Numbered from the stretch's first letter, positions 27,829-37,516 are shown. The stretch: DNA of 64,000 nt from Pedobacter sp. ASV28 (GCF_016428855.1 NZ_JAELTN010000012.1:40985-104984), one strand, 5' to 3'. A program made the numbers and translations. The notes: generated by a model from the sequence alone, not told the origin.

Positions 27829-29028
27829 TTAAACCGTTCTTCCCGGATATTGTTGTAATGCAATTTCCAAACAGTCCATGGCAGCATTTAGGTCATCAAC
27901 ATTAAGTACATAGGCCATACGTACTTCGTTTTTACCAGCACCTTTGGAAGAATAAAATCCAGTGGCTGGAGCCATCATTACCGTAGCATTATTATGATCA
28001 AATTTTTCTAATATCCATTGGCAAAAAGCATCGGCATCATCGATGGGAAATTTGGCCACTACATAGAAAGCGCCACCCGGATTTGGGCAGAAAACGCCAT
28101 CAATTTGATTTAATCTGTTAACTAATGTATCCCTGCGTAGGGTATATTCTTTGTTGACTTCTTCAAAGTAGCTATCTGGAGTATCTACAGCGGCAGCTCC
28201 TGCAATCTGTTCCACCATGCCTGGGCTCAAACGCGCTTGTGCAAATTTTAGTCCCGATGCAATTACTTCCTTGTTTTTGGTGATTAAACAGCCTAAGCGG
28301 GCACCACAGGCACTGTAGCGTTTGGAAACGGTATCCATAATCACTACATTCTGTTCTAGACCATCCAAATGCATAGGAGAGATAAACTCACGTCCATCAT
28401 AACAGAACTCGCGGTAAGCCTCATCAGAGAATAGGAACAAATCGTATTTTAAGCAAAGTGCTTTTAAAGCTTCTAGTTCTTCGCGAGAATATAAATATCC
28501 TGTTGGGTTGTTCGGATTGCAGATAATGATCGCCTTGGTTTTTTTGGTAATCAATTTTTCGAATTCGGCAATAGGTGGAAGGGCAAAACCATTCTCTATA
28601 TAGGATAAGATGGGTTTAACGACCACATTGCTCATACAGGCAAAACCATTATAGTTGGCATAAAAAGGTTCTGGGATAATAATTTCATCTCCCTCATTAA
28701 CGCAGGTCTGCATGGCAATGGTAATGGCTTCTGAACCACCAACCGTTACTAAAATGTTCTCTGGGGCAATGTTATAGCCTAATTTATTATAATATTCGGT
28801 CAGCTTTTTTCGGTAAGCCAATGTCCCTTCTGACGGGGTATAGGCCCAAACATCAAAATCTATATTTTTAACCGCATTTAACATGCCCTCTGGTGTAGCA
28901 ATGTCTGGCTGTCCAATATTTAAATGGTATACTTTTTTTCCGGCTGCTTTTGCCTGATCGGCAAATGGCGTAAGTTTTCTAATGGGAGAAGCGGGCATGT
29001 GTAACCCTTTTTCTGAGATCTTTGGCAT
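27829..29028 (-). CDS. Pyridoxal-phosphate-dependent aminotransferase (aspartate aminotransferase-like, class I/II)
   Basis: 399 aa. Fold-type I transaminase: LNIGQPDIATPEG near the N-terminus, IIICNPNNPTGYLYSREEL, SDEAYREFCYDGREF (Asp/Tyr contacting PLP), SKRYSACGARLGCLI (PLP lysine in SKRYS) and the C-terminal RMAYVLNVDDL arginine region. Transfers amino groups between amino acids and 2-oxo acids; the exact substrate cannot be fixed from sequence. Because the distant aro/pheA cluster lacks an aminotransferase, this could supply the aromatic step, but that is speculative. Confidence 0.9.
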   Translation of the reverse strand: MPKISEKGLHMPASPIRKLTPFADQAKAAGKKVYHLNIGQPDIATPEGMLNAVKNIDFDVWAYTPSEGTLAYRKKLTEYYNKLGYNIAPENILVTVGGSEAITIAMQTCVNEGDEIIIPEPFYANYNGFACMSNVVVKPILSYIENGFALPPIAEFEKLITKKTKAIIICNPNNPTGYLYSREELEALKALCLKYDLFLFSDEAYREFCYDGREFISPMHLDGLEQNVVIMDTVSKRYSACGARLGCLITKNKEVIASGLKFAQARLSPGMVEQIAGAAAVDTPDSYFEEVNKEYTLRRDTLVNRLNQIDGVFCPNPGGAFYVVAKFPIDDADAFCQWILEKFDHNNATVMMAPATGFYSSKGAGKNEVRMAYVLNVDDLNAAMDCLEIALQQYPGRTV

Positions 29029-29041
29029 GGCCCAAAATTAT

Positions 29042-29071
29042 AAAAACCCCGTTGGATTAACGAGGTTTTTA
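29042..29071 (-). terminator. Intrinsic terminator after the DUF1573 gene
   Basis: AAAAACCCCGTT / AACGAGGTTTTT, 12-bp stem with one mismatch and a 5-nt loop. T-runs occur on both strands. It lies between the DUF1573 stop and the aminotransferase start, so it separates the two minus-strand genes. Confidence 0.75.
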
Positions 29072-29097
29072 TAAAAAATCTTAAGTGGACAACAAGC

Positions 29098-29490
29098 CTA
29101 CTTGCTTGCGTCTGCAACGGTTTCACCTTTCAGGTACAGTACCTTAGTAGCGGTCCTTGCATTGGAAGTAACAGTTACTGCCGTATTGAAAGGTAGTGGT
29201 GAACCTGATTTCTTTACTGTAACTTTTATGAAACCTTTTTCGCCTTTTTTCACGGGTGTTTGGGTATATTCTCCCACGGTACAACCACAAGTTGGTTCTA
29301 CCTTTGTAATGATCAGTGGAGTATCTCCTTCGTTGGTAAAATTGAAGGTATAGCTCACTGGTTTATCTAGGGCAATCTTACCAAAATCATGTGTTTCGGC
29401 TTCAAATTTAAATTCTGCTGGCTTTGTTTGAGCGTTAGCTGCAAACCCTAATCCAATTACTACGGTAAATAACAAAAATAGCTTTTTCAT
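29098..29490 (-). CDS. Secreted DUF1573 protein
   Basis: 130 aa. Signal peptide MKKLFLLFTVVIGLGFAANA, then one Ig-like DUF1573 domain (HDFGKIALDKPVSYTFNFTN, then PLIITKVEPTCGCTVGEYT). The CGC pair in the last motif is characteristic. Very common in Bacteroidota; function unknown, presumed periplasmic or cell-surface. It has its own promoter and terminator. Confidence 0.9.
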   Translation of the reverse strand: MKKLFLLFTVVIGLGFAANAQTKPAEFKFEAETHDFGKIALDKPVSYTFNFTNEGDTPLIITKVEPTCGCTVGEYTQTPVKKGEKGFIKVTVKKSGSPLPFNTAVTVTSNARTATKVLYLKGETVADASK

Positions 29491-29507
29491 AATCTTTAGT
29501 GTTTGAA

Positions 29508-29536
29508 CAAATTTAGTCTTTTGTAACTTAAAACAA
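29508..29536 (-). promoter_or_regulatory. Bacteroidota-type promoter of the DUF1573 gene
   Basis: On the minus strand TTG, 18 nt, TAAATTTG. The -7 box is a perfect TAnnTTTG and lies ~18 nt upstream of the start codon. Confidence 0.55.
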
Positions 29537-29591
29537 AAAGTATTCCAAATATTATTTGCCCTGAACCTTAAGTCATAATTAGAAAGAATTG

Positions 29592-29599
29592 TATCTTTG
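29592..29599 (+). promoter_or_regulatory. Candidate -7 box (TATCTTTG) of the E1 fusion gene
   Basis: Perfect TAnnTTTG match, but no TTG at the expected -33. A start site a few bases downstream would leave almost no leader before the ATG at 29611 and about 15 nt before the ATG at 29620, which favours the second start. Confidence 0.45.
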
Positions 29600-29610
29600 T
29601 GCCTTAACCA

Positions 29611-32043
29611 ATGTTGCTTATGATATCAGCCGGGAATGTGATAACCAATCAGATTGATGCTTCAGAGCTAAGTTTCGACGACTTTAAAGCCATTGTGATA
29701 AATGACTACAAAATTGCTGTAGAGAGCCGACAGGCAAGCTTATTGGGGCGAAAGGAAGTATTGACCGGAAAGGCCAAATTCGGTATTTTCGGAGATGGTA
29801 AGGAAGTGCCACAGTTGGCCATGGCCAAGGTTTTCAAAAATGGAGATTGGCGTGCGGGATATTACAGAGACCAGACTTTTGCTTTTGCAACCGGAATTTC
29901 TACACTCAAAGAATTTTTTGCCCAATTATATGCCAATCCAGATGTTAATGCCGATCCCGCTTCTGCAGGAAGGCAGATGAACTGTCACTTTGCTACGCGC
30001 TCTTTAAATGATGATGGAAGCTGGAAAAATCTAATGGAGCTAAAGAATTCTTCTGCAGATATTTCAACTACCGGTGGTCAAATGGCTCGTTTAGTGGGAT
30101 TAGCTTATGCCTCAAAGCTGTTTAAGCAAAATAAGGAGTTGGACTATCTTAAAAATTTCTCCCTGAATGGGAATGAGGTTGCCTTTGGTACTATTGGTAA
30201 CGGCTCTACTTCTGAAGGGGTGTTTTTTGAAGCTTTTAATGCCGCTGGAGTGTTGCAGATCCCTATGGCCATTTCGGTATGGGACGATGGATATGGTATT
30301 TCTGTACCCGCGAAATACCAAACGACAAAAGAAGATATTTCTGAGGTACTCAAAGGGTTTCAGCGTGAACCGGGTACCAATGGTTATGAGATATTTAAGG
30401 TCAGGGGTTGGGATTATCCCGCTTTATGCGAGACTTATCTTAAAGCTATTGAGGTCTGTAGGAATGAGCATGTGCCCGTATTGATACATGTGACTGAAGT
30501 GACCCAACCGCAAGGGCACTCTACTTCTGGATCTCATGAAAGATACAAAGATAAATCACGCTTGGATTGGGAAAAGGAGCACGATTGTATCTTAAAGATG
30601 CGTGAATGGATGATCGAATCTGCCATTGCTACAAAAGAAGAATTGGACGAACTGGAAAATGAGGCCAAACGATATGTAAAGGAAGTGCAGAAAGAAGCTT
30701 GGAACGAATTTCTGGACTCTATTAAGCAGGAACAGGCCGATGTAGTAAGAATGGTAAACAACTTGGCCAATGGTAACGCCGGCCTAACAAAAATTGCGGC
30801 TCAGTTAGCTTCTACCCATGATGCGCTGCGCAAAGAAGTTATGTCTGCAGCTAGAAAGGCTATTAGACAAAGTATAAATATGCCTTCGGCAGATCGCAGT
30901 ACACTGATCAAGTGGTATGAAGAAAAATTAGTTATACATAGTGAAGTATATAACTCCAAACTTTTTACCGATGGTATTGAAAGTCCTTTCAATGTAACAC
31001 AGGTTGCACCGGTATATAGCGACCATGGCAAAATGCTGGATGGTAGAGAATTGCTTAATGCCTGTTTCGATTCGAATTTTTCGAGAGATCCAAGGCTACT
31101 GGCCTTTGGTGAAGATTTAGGAAGTATTGGAGATGTAAATCAAGGGTTTGCCGGCCTGCAGGCTAAGTATGGCGAACTTAGGGTCAGTGATACCGGGATT
31201 AGGGAAATGACTATTGTTGGTCAGGGGATAGGTTTAGCCATGAGAGGTTTGCGACCTATTGCCGAAATACAGTATTTAGATTATTTATTATATGCACTAA
31301 ATGTGCTAAGTGACGATTTGGCCACTTTGTCATATCGTACCAAAGCTGGGCAAAAGGCACCGTTAATTATAAGGAGCAGAGGGCATAGACTAGAAGGTAT
31401 TTGGCATTCTGGATCGCCAATGGGAATGATTTTGGGCTCATTAAGAGGTATGCACATCTGTGTGCCCCGTAACATGACCCAGGCTGCAGGTATGTATAAT
31501 ACTTTGTTCAGGTCTGATGAACCTGCGTTGGTGATAGAATGCTTAAATGGCTATCGCTTAAAAGAAAAATTACCAGATAATGTAGGTGAGTTCACTGTGC
31601 CGTTAGGCAAAGCGGAAGTGATTAGAGAAGGAAGAGACATAACGGTGGTAAGCTATGGATCTACCTTAAGATTGGTAGAGGAAGCTGCCGAAGAGCTGGA
31701 AAGCTTTGGCATTTCGATCGAAATAATAGATGTGCAAACGCTGTTGCCTTTCGATTTGGATCATGCATGTGCCCAGTCATTGCAAAAAACAAATAAATTG
31801 TTGGTGGTTGATGAAGATGTTCCAGGGGGGGCAAGTGCTTTTATTTTGCAGCAGATCTTAGAAGAGCAGAAAGGTTATTACCTGTTAGATGGTAAGCCTC
31901 AAACCTTGGCGGCAAAAGCACATCGACCTCCTTATGGTTCGGATGGTGATTATTTTGCCAAACCTTCTGTAGATGATGTAATTGAAGTTGTTTATGGAAT
32001 GATGAATGAGACAAATCCAGATAGGTATCCAAAGCTATATTAA
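29611..32043 (+). CDS. 2-oxoacid dehydrogenase E1 component, alpha-beta fusion
   Basis: 810 aa. The N-terminal half is an E1-alpha thiamine-diphosphate domain (HFATRSLNDDGSWKNLMELK, TTGGQMARLVGLAYASKL, then GNGSTSEGVFFEAFNAAGVL with the TPP-Mg motif). The C-terminal half from ~480 is E1-beta (LLAFGEDLGSIGDVNQGFAG, RVSDTGIREMTIVGQGIGLA, VVDEDVPGGASAF, transketolase C-domain). Decarboxylates pyruvate or branched-chain 2-oxo acids and passes the acyl group to lipoyl E2. Fused E1 chains of this size are usual in Bacteroidota. A second ATG at 29620 is an equally likely start. E2 and E3 genes are not in the window. Confidence 0.92.
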   Translation: MLLMISAGNVITNQIDASELSFDDFKAIVINDYKIAVESRQASLLGRKEVLTGKAKFGIFGDGKEVPQLAMAKVFKNGDWRAGYYRDQTFAFATGISTLKEFFAQLYANPDVNADPASAGRQMNCHFATRSLNDDGSWKNLMELKNSSADISTTGGQMARLVGLAYASKLFKQNKELDYLKNFSLNGNEVAFGTIGNGSTSEGVFFEAFNAAGVLQIPMAISVWDDGYGISVPAKYQTTKEDISEVLKGFQREPGTNGYEIFKVRGWDYPALCETYLKAIEVCRNEHVPVLIHVTEVTQPQGHSTSGSHERYKDKSRLDWEKEHDCILKMREWMIESAIATKEELDELENEAKRYVKEVQKEAWNEFLDSIKQEQADVVRMVNNLANGNAGLTKIAAQLASTHDALRKEVMSAARKAIRQSINMPSADRSTLIKWYEEKLVIHSEVYNSKLFTDGIESPFNVTQVAPVYSDHGKMLDGRELLNACFDSNFSRDPRLLAFGEDLGSIGDVNQGFAGLQAKYGELRVSDTGIREMTIVGQGIGLAMRGLRPIAEIQYLDYLLYALNVLSDDLATLSYRTKAGQKAPLIIRSRGHRLEGIWHSGSPMGMILGSLRGMHICVPRNMTQAAGMYNTLFRSDEPALVIECLNGYRLKEKLPDNVGEFTVPLGKAEVIREGRDITVVSYGSTLRLVEEAAEELESFGISIEIIDVQTLLPFDLDHACAQSLQKTNKLLVVDEDVPGGASAFILQQILEEQKGYYLLDGKPQTLAAKAHRPPYGSDGDYFAKPSVDDVIEVVYGMMNETNPDRYPKLY

Positions 32044-32069
32044 TGAATAGCGAGGAAACGATTTTAATT

Positions 32070-32096
32070 AAAAGGCGATATTTTATCGCCTTTTTT
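32070..32096 (+). terminator. Intrinsic terminator of the E1 gene
   Basis: AAAAGGCGATA / TATCGCCTTTT stem of 11 bp with a 3-nt loop followed by a run of T, 27 bp after the stop codon. Confidence 0.9.
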
Positions 32097-32155
32097 GTTT
32101 CTAAATGTCTTTCTTTCTTTATCTTGGGCTATAAATTTAGCCTTTTCCCTTCTAG

Positions 32156-34453
32156 ATGAAAATTCTCTTATCTCTGATGTTTTTCCTTTGTGCTTACGCT
32201 AATTTTGTTTGGTCTCAAGGAAGCCATCCTCAAAAAAAGATTGATAGTTTATTGGAATTAAACAATAAGTATAAACTAGAAGATTCCTTGAAATTAACAC
32301 GTTATTATCAATTGTATAGAAACTATATGAAATTGACAAATACCCCAGAGGTAGATCAATATGTCGATAAAACTATACAGTTGGCCAAAAAGCTGAATAA
32401 ACCCAGTTTTATTGCTGAGGCATATTATAGAATGGGCTTTTATCATCATATCCATAGTAGGTATTTCTTAGCAGAGGAATATTATGGAAAATCGTTGGAT
32501 AAATATACTGAACTGAATGACAAGGAATGGTTGGGCGGCATTTACCAAAACCTAAGTGCAATGTATGTCAACATTCCAGATTATTCAAAAGCACTCGATG
32601 CTAATTTTAAAGCAGTAGATATCTTTAGCAAAATTAAAGATGTGGAAAGTGTGGCAGGTTGTTATGTAAACATATCGAGTATTTATAGTGGCTTGGAGCA
32701 ACATTATGATGCCATTCAATACTTGGATAAGGCATTGAAAATTTTTCTTAATAGCAAGGGGAATGAATATGGTATTGCTTTATGCTACGCTAATTTAGGC
32801 GATGTTTATTTTGAGGCACGAGAAGGAGAATTAAATAAAATACCATTAAGTAAAACAGAAAAATATAAGAAGTCATTAGGGTACCTTGAACAGTCTTTAA
32901 AGTATGCTGAAAAAATAGAAGATAATTTCTCTTTACTGGCCAGCATTAACCAAACCAAAGGGAATATCTATAAGGCTACCGGAAAAAAAGACTTGGCAGA
33001 GGAGTGCTATCAAAAGTCAATTGAGTATTATGCCAAAACTTCTGTAAAAAAAGAGTATGCGGTAAGTTTGTTGGCATTGGCAAATTTTTACATTGGTGAA
33101 GTTCAATACGCTAAAGCTGAACCATTGCTATCGGAAGTTATTGAAATTGGCAATCAGAATAAAATACTAAGCCTACAACGAGATGGCTATATGGCCTTGA
33201 CCTTGTTGAGTGAACAACAGGGCAAGTATAATGATGCTCTAAAGTACTTTAAAGCTTACATTCAATTTAAAGAGCAAATATTTAACGAGGAAAAAGAAAA
33301 GGAGATTACCCGCAAGCAAATGCAGCTAGATTTTTCTATCAAAGAAAGAGATTATCAGAATAAGCAACAACTCACAGATTTGGCTTTAGAAAAACAAGTT
33401 TTGTTGGTAAAAAAACGCCAGCAAGAATTGCTTTTAAACCAACAACAGTTGGCACTTAGCGATAAGGAAAAGAACATTCAACGCTTAAATTTTCTACAGC
33501 AGCAGGCAAACTTAGAGAAGGAGAAGCTTCAAAAAGAAAGCCAGTTAAAGCAGCAAAAGCTAATTTCGTCCTTAGAAAAGGAACAAGCGAACCAGCAGAT
33601 TTTGCAGCAAGAGAATAAGATTAAGCTTAATAGGAATTTCTCAATATTTTTTGGGGTCTTGGCAGTAGTATTATTGGCTGCTGCGATTGTGGTTTACAAA
33701 GCGCAACGTAAAACGGCAAAATTGAATGAGCTGGTTTTGGCCCAAAAGGAGCAATTAGAGAATCTGGGGAAAGTGAAAGATCGTATTTTTAGCGTAGTGA
33801 GCCACGATATGAGAGCTCCAGTCAATTCATTGCTGTCATTTATGCAACTGTTGGAAATGGGTAATGTATCATCAGAAAAACTGAAAAAATATGCTACAGA
33901 TTTAAAATCCTCATTAGGTTATACCTCTTCAATGCTCGAAAACCTTTTGAACTGGGCCTACAGCCAAATGCAGGGGTTTAAGCCAACTTTACAGCCAACC
34001 CAAATTAACCAATTATTGGAAGAGCTGCTGGGTTCTGCACGAGTAGTGGCAACGAAAAAGAGCATCGATATTTCATGTCATGCCGAATCTGGTATGGTGG
34101 TAATGGCCGATGAGGACATGCTGTCGTTAATTATACGGAATGTGCTAAGCAATGCCATTAAATTTACAGAAGACTGTGGTGCCATAATGATCTATGTAGA
34201 AGAGCATGAAAAAAACGTATCCATTCAAATTGCAGACAATGGTGTTGGAATGGATATTGAACAAATACAGTCGTTCAATAAAACTGCTGGTTATCAATTA
34301 GGGGAGACTACGTTGGGCACGCAAAAAGAAAAGGGCACAGGTCTTGGCCTAACACTTTGTAAAACATTTGCTAAGATGATGAATGCTACTTTAACCGTAA
34401 AGCCTAATGTTGATAAGGGAACTGTTTTTATGCTTGTCTTGCCCAAAAGCTAA
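32156..34453 (+). CDS. TPR-containing sensor histidine kinase
   Basis: 765 aa. Signal peptide, TPR repeats ~45-370, coiled coil ~375-490, one transmembrane helix ~495-515 (FFGVLAVVLLAAAIVVY). The HisKA dimerisation domain has its phospho-acceptor His in VVSHDMRAPVNSLLSF (~548), and a HATPase domain follows with N box NVLSNAIKFTED, G1 DNGVGMD and G2 GTGLGLTL. No receiver domain and no response-regulator gene adjacent, so an orphan kinase whose partner lies elsewhere. TPRs on the outer side suggest protein or peptide sensing. Confidence 0.9.
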   Translation: MKILLSLMFFLCAYANFVWSQGSHPQKKIDSLLELNNKYKLEDSLKLTRYYQLYRNYMKLTNTPEVDQYVDKTIQLAKKLNKPSFIAEAYYRMGFYHHIHSRYFLAEEYYGKSLDKYTELNDKEWLGGIYQNLSAMYVNIPDYSKALDANFKAVDIFSKIKDVESVAGCYVNISSIYSGLEQHYDAIQYLDKALKIFLNSKGNEYGIALCYANLGDVYFEAREGELNKIPLSKTEKYKKSLGYLEQSLKYAEKIEDNFSLLASINQTKGNIYKATGKKDLAEECYQKSIEYYAKTSVKKEYAVSLLALANFYIGEVQYAKAEPLLSEVIEIGNQNKILSLQRDGYMALTLLSEQQGKYNDALKYFKAYIQFKEQIFNEEKEKEITRKQMQLDFSIKERDYQNKQQLTDLALEKQVLLVKKRQQELLLNQQQLALSDKEKNIQRLNFLQQQANLEKEKLQKESQLKQQKLISSLEKEQANQQILQQENKIKLNRNFSIFFGVLAVVLLAAAIVVYKAQRKTAKLNELVLAQKEQLENLGKVKDRIFSVVSHDMRAPVNSLLSFMQLLEMGNVSSEKLKKYATDLKSSLGYTSSMLENLLNWAYSQMQGFKPTLQPTQINQLLEELLGSARVVATKKSIDISCHAESGMVVMADEDMLSLIIRNVLSNAIKFTEDCGAIMIYVEEHEKNVSIQIADNGVGMDIEQIQSFNKTAGYQLGETTLGTQKEKGTGLGLTLCKTFAKMMNATLTVKPNVDKGTVFMLVLPKS

Positions 34454-34513
34454 GCGCATTTCTTTGCCCCTCAAGCATGATCAATAAGTTAGAAATCGTG
34501 CTGTGGTCTAAAC

Positions 34514-34597
34514 CTCGCAGCTTTTCAAAAGATGAAGCCCTCAACTTTACTATTGGAGGATAATAACAAAAAACAAAGGGAAACCTGCGAGTTTTTT
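34514..34597 (+). terminator. Possible long-range terminator after the histidine kinase gene
   Basis: CTCGCAG pairs with CTGCGAG 64 nt later, immediately followed by six T. The large loop makes it weaker than the other terminators listed. Confidence 0.3.
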
Positions 34598-34719
34598 ATT
34601 TAACGCTCGTCTACTCATAAAGCTGTCTTATCAACTTTTCAAGAGGTTTCATATATCTTTTTTTGTTTCATTTAATAGATAGATGACATTTATGTATTTA
34701 ACTGTTAATCTGGTTTGTT

Positions 34720-37371
34720 ATGAAACTAAAACTTTACGCCTTATTGCTGTTTATTTTAACGGCCCCAAATCTAAAGGCACAAAACTGGCAACCTTTAGGT
34801 CCTGATGATTTTCTTAAAGTGGCCAATACTCATTACGGAGAGGCTAATATTGCCATGTCTGCCAGTGGTACACCTTATATAGCTTATACAGATAACAATA
34901 GTGCGGGTCGGGCTACGGTAAAGAAATACAATGGTACTACTTGGGAAATAGTAGGGACTGCGGGCTTTTCTGATGGGGGGAGCTACGGTACAAAAGTTGT
35001 GATCTCACCCAATGGCATTCCCTATGTGGTTTATATGGATGGTGCCAATAATGATAAGGCCACTGTGCAAAAATTTAATGGTACTATTTGGGAAACGGTG
35101 GGCACGGCAGGCTTTTCTGTTGGGGCAGCTTGGAACATACGTATTGCTATCTCCCCTGATGGTACACCTTATGTGGTTTATATGGATGGGGCAGAAGCTT
35201 TTAAGGCTACAATACAGCGATATAATGGAAACAATTGGGAATTGGTAGATTCTGCAGGTCTTTCTGCTGAAGCAGCATGGGTCCCTAATATAGCCATTTC
35301 TGCCGATAATATACCCTATATTGTTTATTCAGATGTAGATAATGACTATCGTGCCACGGTAAAGAAATACAATGGTACTGTTTGGGAAACGGTGGGTTTG
35401 GCAGGTTTTTCTGATGGAATGGCTTGGGAAATAAAGATAATCCTCTCTACCAATGATACACCTTATGTAATTTATCAAGATGCAGCCAATGGTAATAAGG
35501 CCACGGTACAGCGATATAATGGTAGTGCTTGGGAGGTGGTGGGTAATATGGGCTTTTCTGCTGGAGAAGTTCATACGCCAGATATAACGCTCTTTGCTGA
35601 CGGTGTACCCTATGTAATTTATGTGGATGGAACCAATAGTAATAAAGCCACGGTGCAAAGATATAATGGTACCACTTGGGAAACTGTTGGAATGGCAGGT
35701 TTTTCTGATGGAGCTGTTTCGGTAACATATATTACTTTCTCTGCCAGTGGTACCCCCTATGTGGTTTATCGGGATAATAATGGCAGGGGCGTAATACAGC
35801 AATATAATGGTTTTGCTTGGGAAGTAGTTGGTCCCAATTCCAATTCTATTTCAAACGAATTTTCATATGATGCAAGGTTAGTTTTATCTGCCAATGGTAC
35901 ACCTTACGTAGCTTATGCAGATGCCAATATAACCGTAAAAAAATATAATGGTACAACTTGGGAGGCAGTGGGTTCTCCAGTTGGATCTGGCTATAATTGG
36001 GATATTGTCCTCTCTGCCAATGGCATGCCATATGTAGTCTATCTTGATGCCGATAATGATGGTAAAGCCACAGTACAAAGATATAATGGTACCGCTTGGG
36101 AAACTGTTGGAGCGGCAGGATTTTCAGGAGGGAATATTTTTTTTCTACGTATTGTCCTCTCTGCCAATGGCATGCCTTATGTGATTTATCAGGATGGAGA
36201 TAATGGCTATAAGGCTACTGTACAAAAATTTAACGGTACTGTTTGGGAAACAGTTGGCACAGCATTTTCATCAGGAATAGCACGGGAAACCCATATAACA
36301 ATAGCCAATGATGGCATTCCCTATGTTGTTTATTCGGACGCTAATAATAGCGGCAAAGCCACTGTGAAGAAGTACAATGGTACCAATTGGGAAACGGTGG
36401 GTGTTGAGGGTTTTACTTTAGAAACTTCAAGTTATAATAAAATAGCCCTTTCGGCCAATGGTATACCTTATGTATTAACCTATGATTCAAGTACAGGTAA
36501 AGATAAAATCACTGTACAGAAGTATAATGGTGCTGCATGGGAAGCGTTGGATCCTGATGGTCTTCCCTCAGAGAACACCATAATCGGAGATATTGTGATC
36601 TCGGCAGATGGTACATTATATATGGTCTATGCAGACCAGGCATATGGCAATAAAGCTGTGGTACAGAAATATAATGGTAGCAATTGGGAATTGATAGGGA
36701 CGATTGGTTTTTCTGCAGGAGAAGCAGAATATATGAATATAGCTATACATGGAGATCAGCTGATAGTTGTATATAATACTTATGGGGAGACCTATGCCAA
36801 ACAGTTTATTTTGCCCCCAGTTACCCTTCCGGTTAATTTAATCTCTTTTACGGCCAAAGCACAGGGCGGTGTGGCAAAACTGGAGTGGCAAACGGCAAGC
36901 GAGCAGCATAATGAGAGCTTTGTCGTTAGCCGTAGTACAAACGGAGAAGATTTTATCTTTTTAACCAAGGTAAGAGGTAAAGGCACCGTGAATACGACCA
37001 ATAGCTATACCTATACAGATAATAGGCCTTTAAATGGTGCCAATTACTATCAGCTTACACAGGTAGATCTAGACGGCAAGAGCAGTGAATTGGGGGTCAG
37101 GGCGGTAAATTTCTCTTTACATAATAATGTTCGGGCTGTCTTATACCCCAATCCTGTTATTGCAAGCATAGGTTTTGAGGTAGAGTATTATCTGGGCAAA
37201 CAATTTACAGCAAGCCTTATAGATATGAACGGTAGGGTACTATATACCCAGCAGTTTCAGCATAATGGGAGCAAATATCAATTGGAAATGTCAAAGCCAG
37301 CTGGAGGCCTATATTTATTAAAGTTAATGGGTAAGGATTGGAACCAAAGTATAAAAGTTGTGGTAAGGTAA
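34720..37371 (+). CDS. Secreted repeat protein with T9SS C-terminal sorting domain
   Basis: 883 aa. Signal peptide MKLKLYALLLFILTAPNLKA. Residues ~27-695 hold 13 repeats of ~50 aa, each with the core K(A)TVQ(K/R)YNGTxWExVG, then AGFSDG, then SxxGxPYVVYxD. Repeat shape and length suggest a beta-propeller-like or tandem blade structure. Residues ~700-800 form a fibronectin-III-like domain (LPVNLISFTAKAQGGVAKLE). The last ~75 are a type A T9SS sorting domain (LYPNPV, MNGRVLY, GGLYLLKL), so the protein is exported by the type IX system and attached or released at the surface. Probable adhesin or scaffold; ligand unknown. Confidence 0.85.
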   Translation: MKLKLYALLLFILTAPNLKAQNWQPLGPDDFLKVANTHYGEANIAMSASGTPYIAYTDNNSAGRATVKKYNGTTWEIVGTAGFSDGGSYGTKVVISPNGIPYVVYMDGANNDKATVQKFNGTIWETVGTAGFSVGAAWNIRIAISPDGTPYVVYMDGAEAFKATIQRYNGNNWELVDSAGLSAEAAWVPNIAISADNIPYIVYSDVDNDYRATVKKYNGTVWETVGLAGFSDGMAWEIKIILSTNDTPYVIYQDAANGNKATVQRYNGSAWEVVGNMGFSAGEVHTPDITLFADGVPYVIYVDGTNSNKATVQRYNGTTWETVGMAGFSDGAVSVTYITFSASGTPYVVYRDNNGRGVIQQYNGFAWEVVGPNSNSISNEFSYDARLVLSANGTPYVAYADANITVKKYNGTTWEAVGSPVGSGYNWDIVLSANGMPYVVYLDADNDGKATVQRYNGTAWETVGAAGFSGGNIFFLRIVLSANGMPYVIYQDGDNGYKATVQKFNGTVWETVGTAFSSGIARETHITIANDGIPYVVYSDANNSGKATVKKYNGTNWETVGVEGFTLETSSYNKIALSANGIPYVLTYDSSTGKDKITVQKYNGAAWEALDPDGLPSENTIIGDIVISADGTLYMVYADQAYGNKAVVQKYNGSNWELIGTIGFSAGEAEYMNIAIHGDQLIVVYNTYGETYAKQFILPPVTLPVNLISFTAKAQGGVAKLEWQTASEQHNESFVVSRSTNGEDFIFLTKVRGKGTVNTTNSYTYTDNRPLNGANYYQLTQVDLDGKSSELGVRAVNFSLHNNVRAVLYPNPVIASIGFEVEYYLGKQFTASLIDMNGRVLYTQQFQHNGSKYQLEMSKPAGGLYLLKLMGKDWNQSIKVVVR
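34800..36815 (+). repeat. Thirteen in-gene ~150-bp repeats
   Basis: Repeated blocks encode ...YNGTTWETVGTAGFSDG... and share long near-identical DNA stretches such as AATGGTACC and TGGGAAACGGTGGG. This much DNA identity can promote repeat-number change by recombination. Confidence 0.85.
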
Positions 37372-37430
37372 GTTTAAAATCCTAAAATAATAATTAACTG
37401 AACAAGGAGATGTTGTGATGGGTGATAAAA

Positions 37431-37478
37431 TTACGAAGTTTGACAAAGTTGAGGACTTTGCTTTTTAAACTCCGTAAG
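37431..37478. repeat. CTTACGAAGTTT hairpin element, copy 2
   Basis: Outer arms TTACGAAGTTT / AAACTCCGTAAG and an inner stem CAAAGT / ACTTTG, so it folds as a long nested hairpin. Same arms as the element at 27768-27809. Followed by TTTTT on the plus strand, it probably terminates the repeat-protein transcript. Confidence 0.6.
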
Positions 37479-37516
37479 TTTTTAGCAAAATTTTTAGTTT
37501 GGTTTTGCCTGCTTCA

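Noticed and set aside
34514..34597. Attenuator or riboswitch before the repeat-protein gene
   Set aside because: Only one 7-bp pairing with a 64-nt loop; no alternative arm or leader ORF, so treated as a weak terminator.
35329..36078. Long antisense open frames opposite the repeat protein
   Set aside because: They mirror the repeated codons of the real gene; no signal peptide or family match.
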